42,770 nt of DNA, taken from contig JAGHTO010000027.1 in NCBI GenBank assembly GCA_018065305.1, forward strand, positions 1-42,770, given 5' to 3'. A program made the translations under genes and the position numbers. Positions 42,580 through 42,770 of the stretch are shown here, piece after piece (position 1 is the stretch's first letter; each line of letters begins with the position of its first letter). The stretch is from Candidatus Cacconaster scatequi. GTDB taxonomy: Bacteria > Bacteroidota > Bacteroidia > Bacteroidales > UBA932. A model generated the notes under the pieces. The model was not told the origin of the DNA, ran no database searches, and saw only the letters and a list, made by a program, of their open reading frames with translations.

Positions 42580-42615
42580 TATTTTTGTTATTTTTTGTGG
42601 AGTATCTGTCAATAA

Positions 42616-42764
42616 AAAGGACCTAAGCGTCCGGCGGGCTAAAGCCCTGCTGCTCGGGCCGCAAGCATCAAAATGCTTGCTGTAAACACCCTCGCGACCC
42701 GCGCTTAATAGCGGGAGGGGCCTACAAGCGTAGCGCAGTGGGAGGGTGAGCGAAGCGAAGTCCG
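42616..42764. repeat. Hairpin-string repeat, copy 2, beyond the pilus promoter
   Basis: Bases 42616-42722 match 25573-25679 at 106 of 107 positions, including the GGGC/GCCC, GCAAGCAT/ATGCTTGC and CCCGC/GCGGG hairpins. After that the copies differ (CTACAAGCGTAGCGCAG versus CCAGCGTCAGCTG) and then share GGGAGGG-TGAGCGAAGCGAAGTCC. The outer 20-bp inverted repeats of copy 1 are missing, so the mobile or transcribed unit is the inner part. The window ends six bases after the element. Confidence 0.7.
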
Positions 42765-42770
42765 ACTTAA

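Noticed and set aside
42540-42620. Phase-variable (invertible) promoter of the pilus operon
   Set aside because: The promoter is clear but no inverted repeats flank it and no recombinase gene is adjacent.
33000-42770. A CRISPR array or toxin-antitoxin pair in the surface island
   Set aside because: No regularly spaced repeats and no small overlapping gene pair were found; the only repeat is the hairpin-string copy at 42616-42764.

Overview
The window reads as chromosomal DNA of a member of the order Bacteroidales (phylum Bacteroidota). The evidence is a str-type ribosomal operon next to Bacteroidota promoters (-33 TTTG, -7 TAnnTTTG) in front of many genes, a fimbrillin-type (type V) pilus locus, SusD-less glycoside hydrolase lipoprotein/secreted genes, DUF3575 and DUF4906 proteins, and an EF-G2 paralog of the Bacteroides kind. 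Family or genus cannot be fixed from the sequence alone; a gut or rumen lineage is a reasonable inference.

Region 1 (1-8.8 kb) is accessory. It holds the end-truncated GH106-like gene, a GH35-like beta-galactosidase with a nearly identical promoter and signal peptide, a small lipoprotein, a Y1/HUH REP-associated transposase (RAYT) bracketed by its own REP palindromes, a three-gene ECF sigma operon, an RbsD/FucU-like lipoprotein divergent from a GH43-like enzyme, more REP units and tRNA-CAU. A degenerate copy of that tRNA's 3' half lies at 1.37 kb, which suggests the whole block once entered at this tRNA.

Region 2 (8.8-25.5 kb) is housekeeping. It contains rpsL-rpsG-fusA-rpsJ, then a second operon rsgA-S41 protease-prenyl synthase-U32 protein, then gpmI-dnaE divergent from rnr, with ispE convergent to rnr. 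A 447-base gap at 17.1-17.5 kb holds an inverted REP pair (REPIN) and a hairpin-rich element closed by long inverted repeats.

Region 3 (25.5-31.9 kb) holds a ThiL homolog with nearly all catalytic motifs replaced, an Mrp-type ATPase, an EF-G paralog with the GTPase histidine replaced by alanine, a LolD-like ATPase, a TrmN6-like methyltransferase and a protein with two tandem HTH-like halves. A 107-base structured repeat at 25.57 kb recurs at 42.6 kb with one mismatch.

Region 4 (31.9-42.6 kb) is a surface-structure island: a Big2/FISUMP lipoprotein, then one minus-strand operon running DUF3575 barrel, OmpA/TPR lipoprotein, FimB/Mfa2-like anchor, three fimbrillin paralogs and a 916-residue DUF4906-like lipoprotein. 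The most interesting items are the RAYT/REP system with its inverted composite repeats, the shared leader cassette of two unrelated glycosidases, a set of genes whose -7 box predicts leaderless mRNAs, the two hairpin-string elements, the GTPase-dead EF-G and the pseudoenzyme ThiL.
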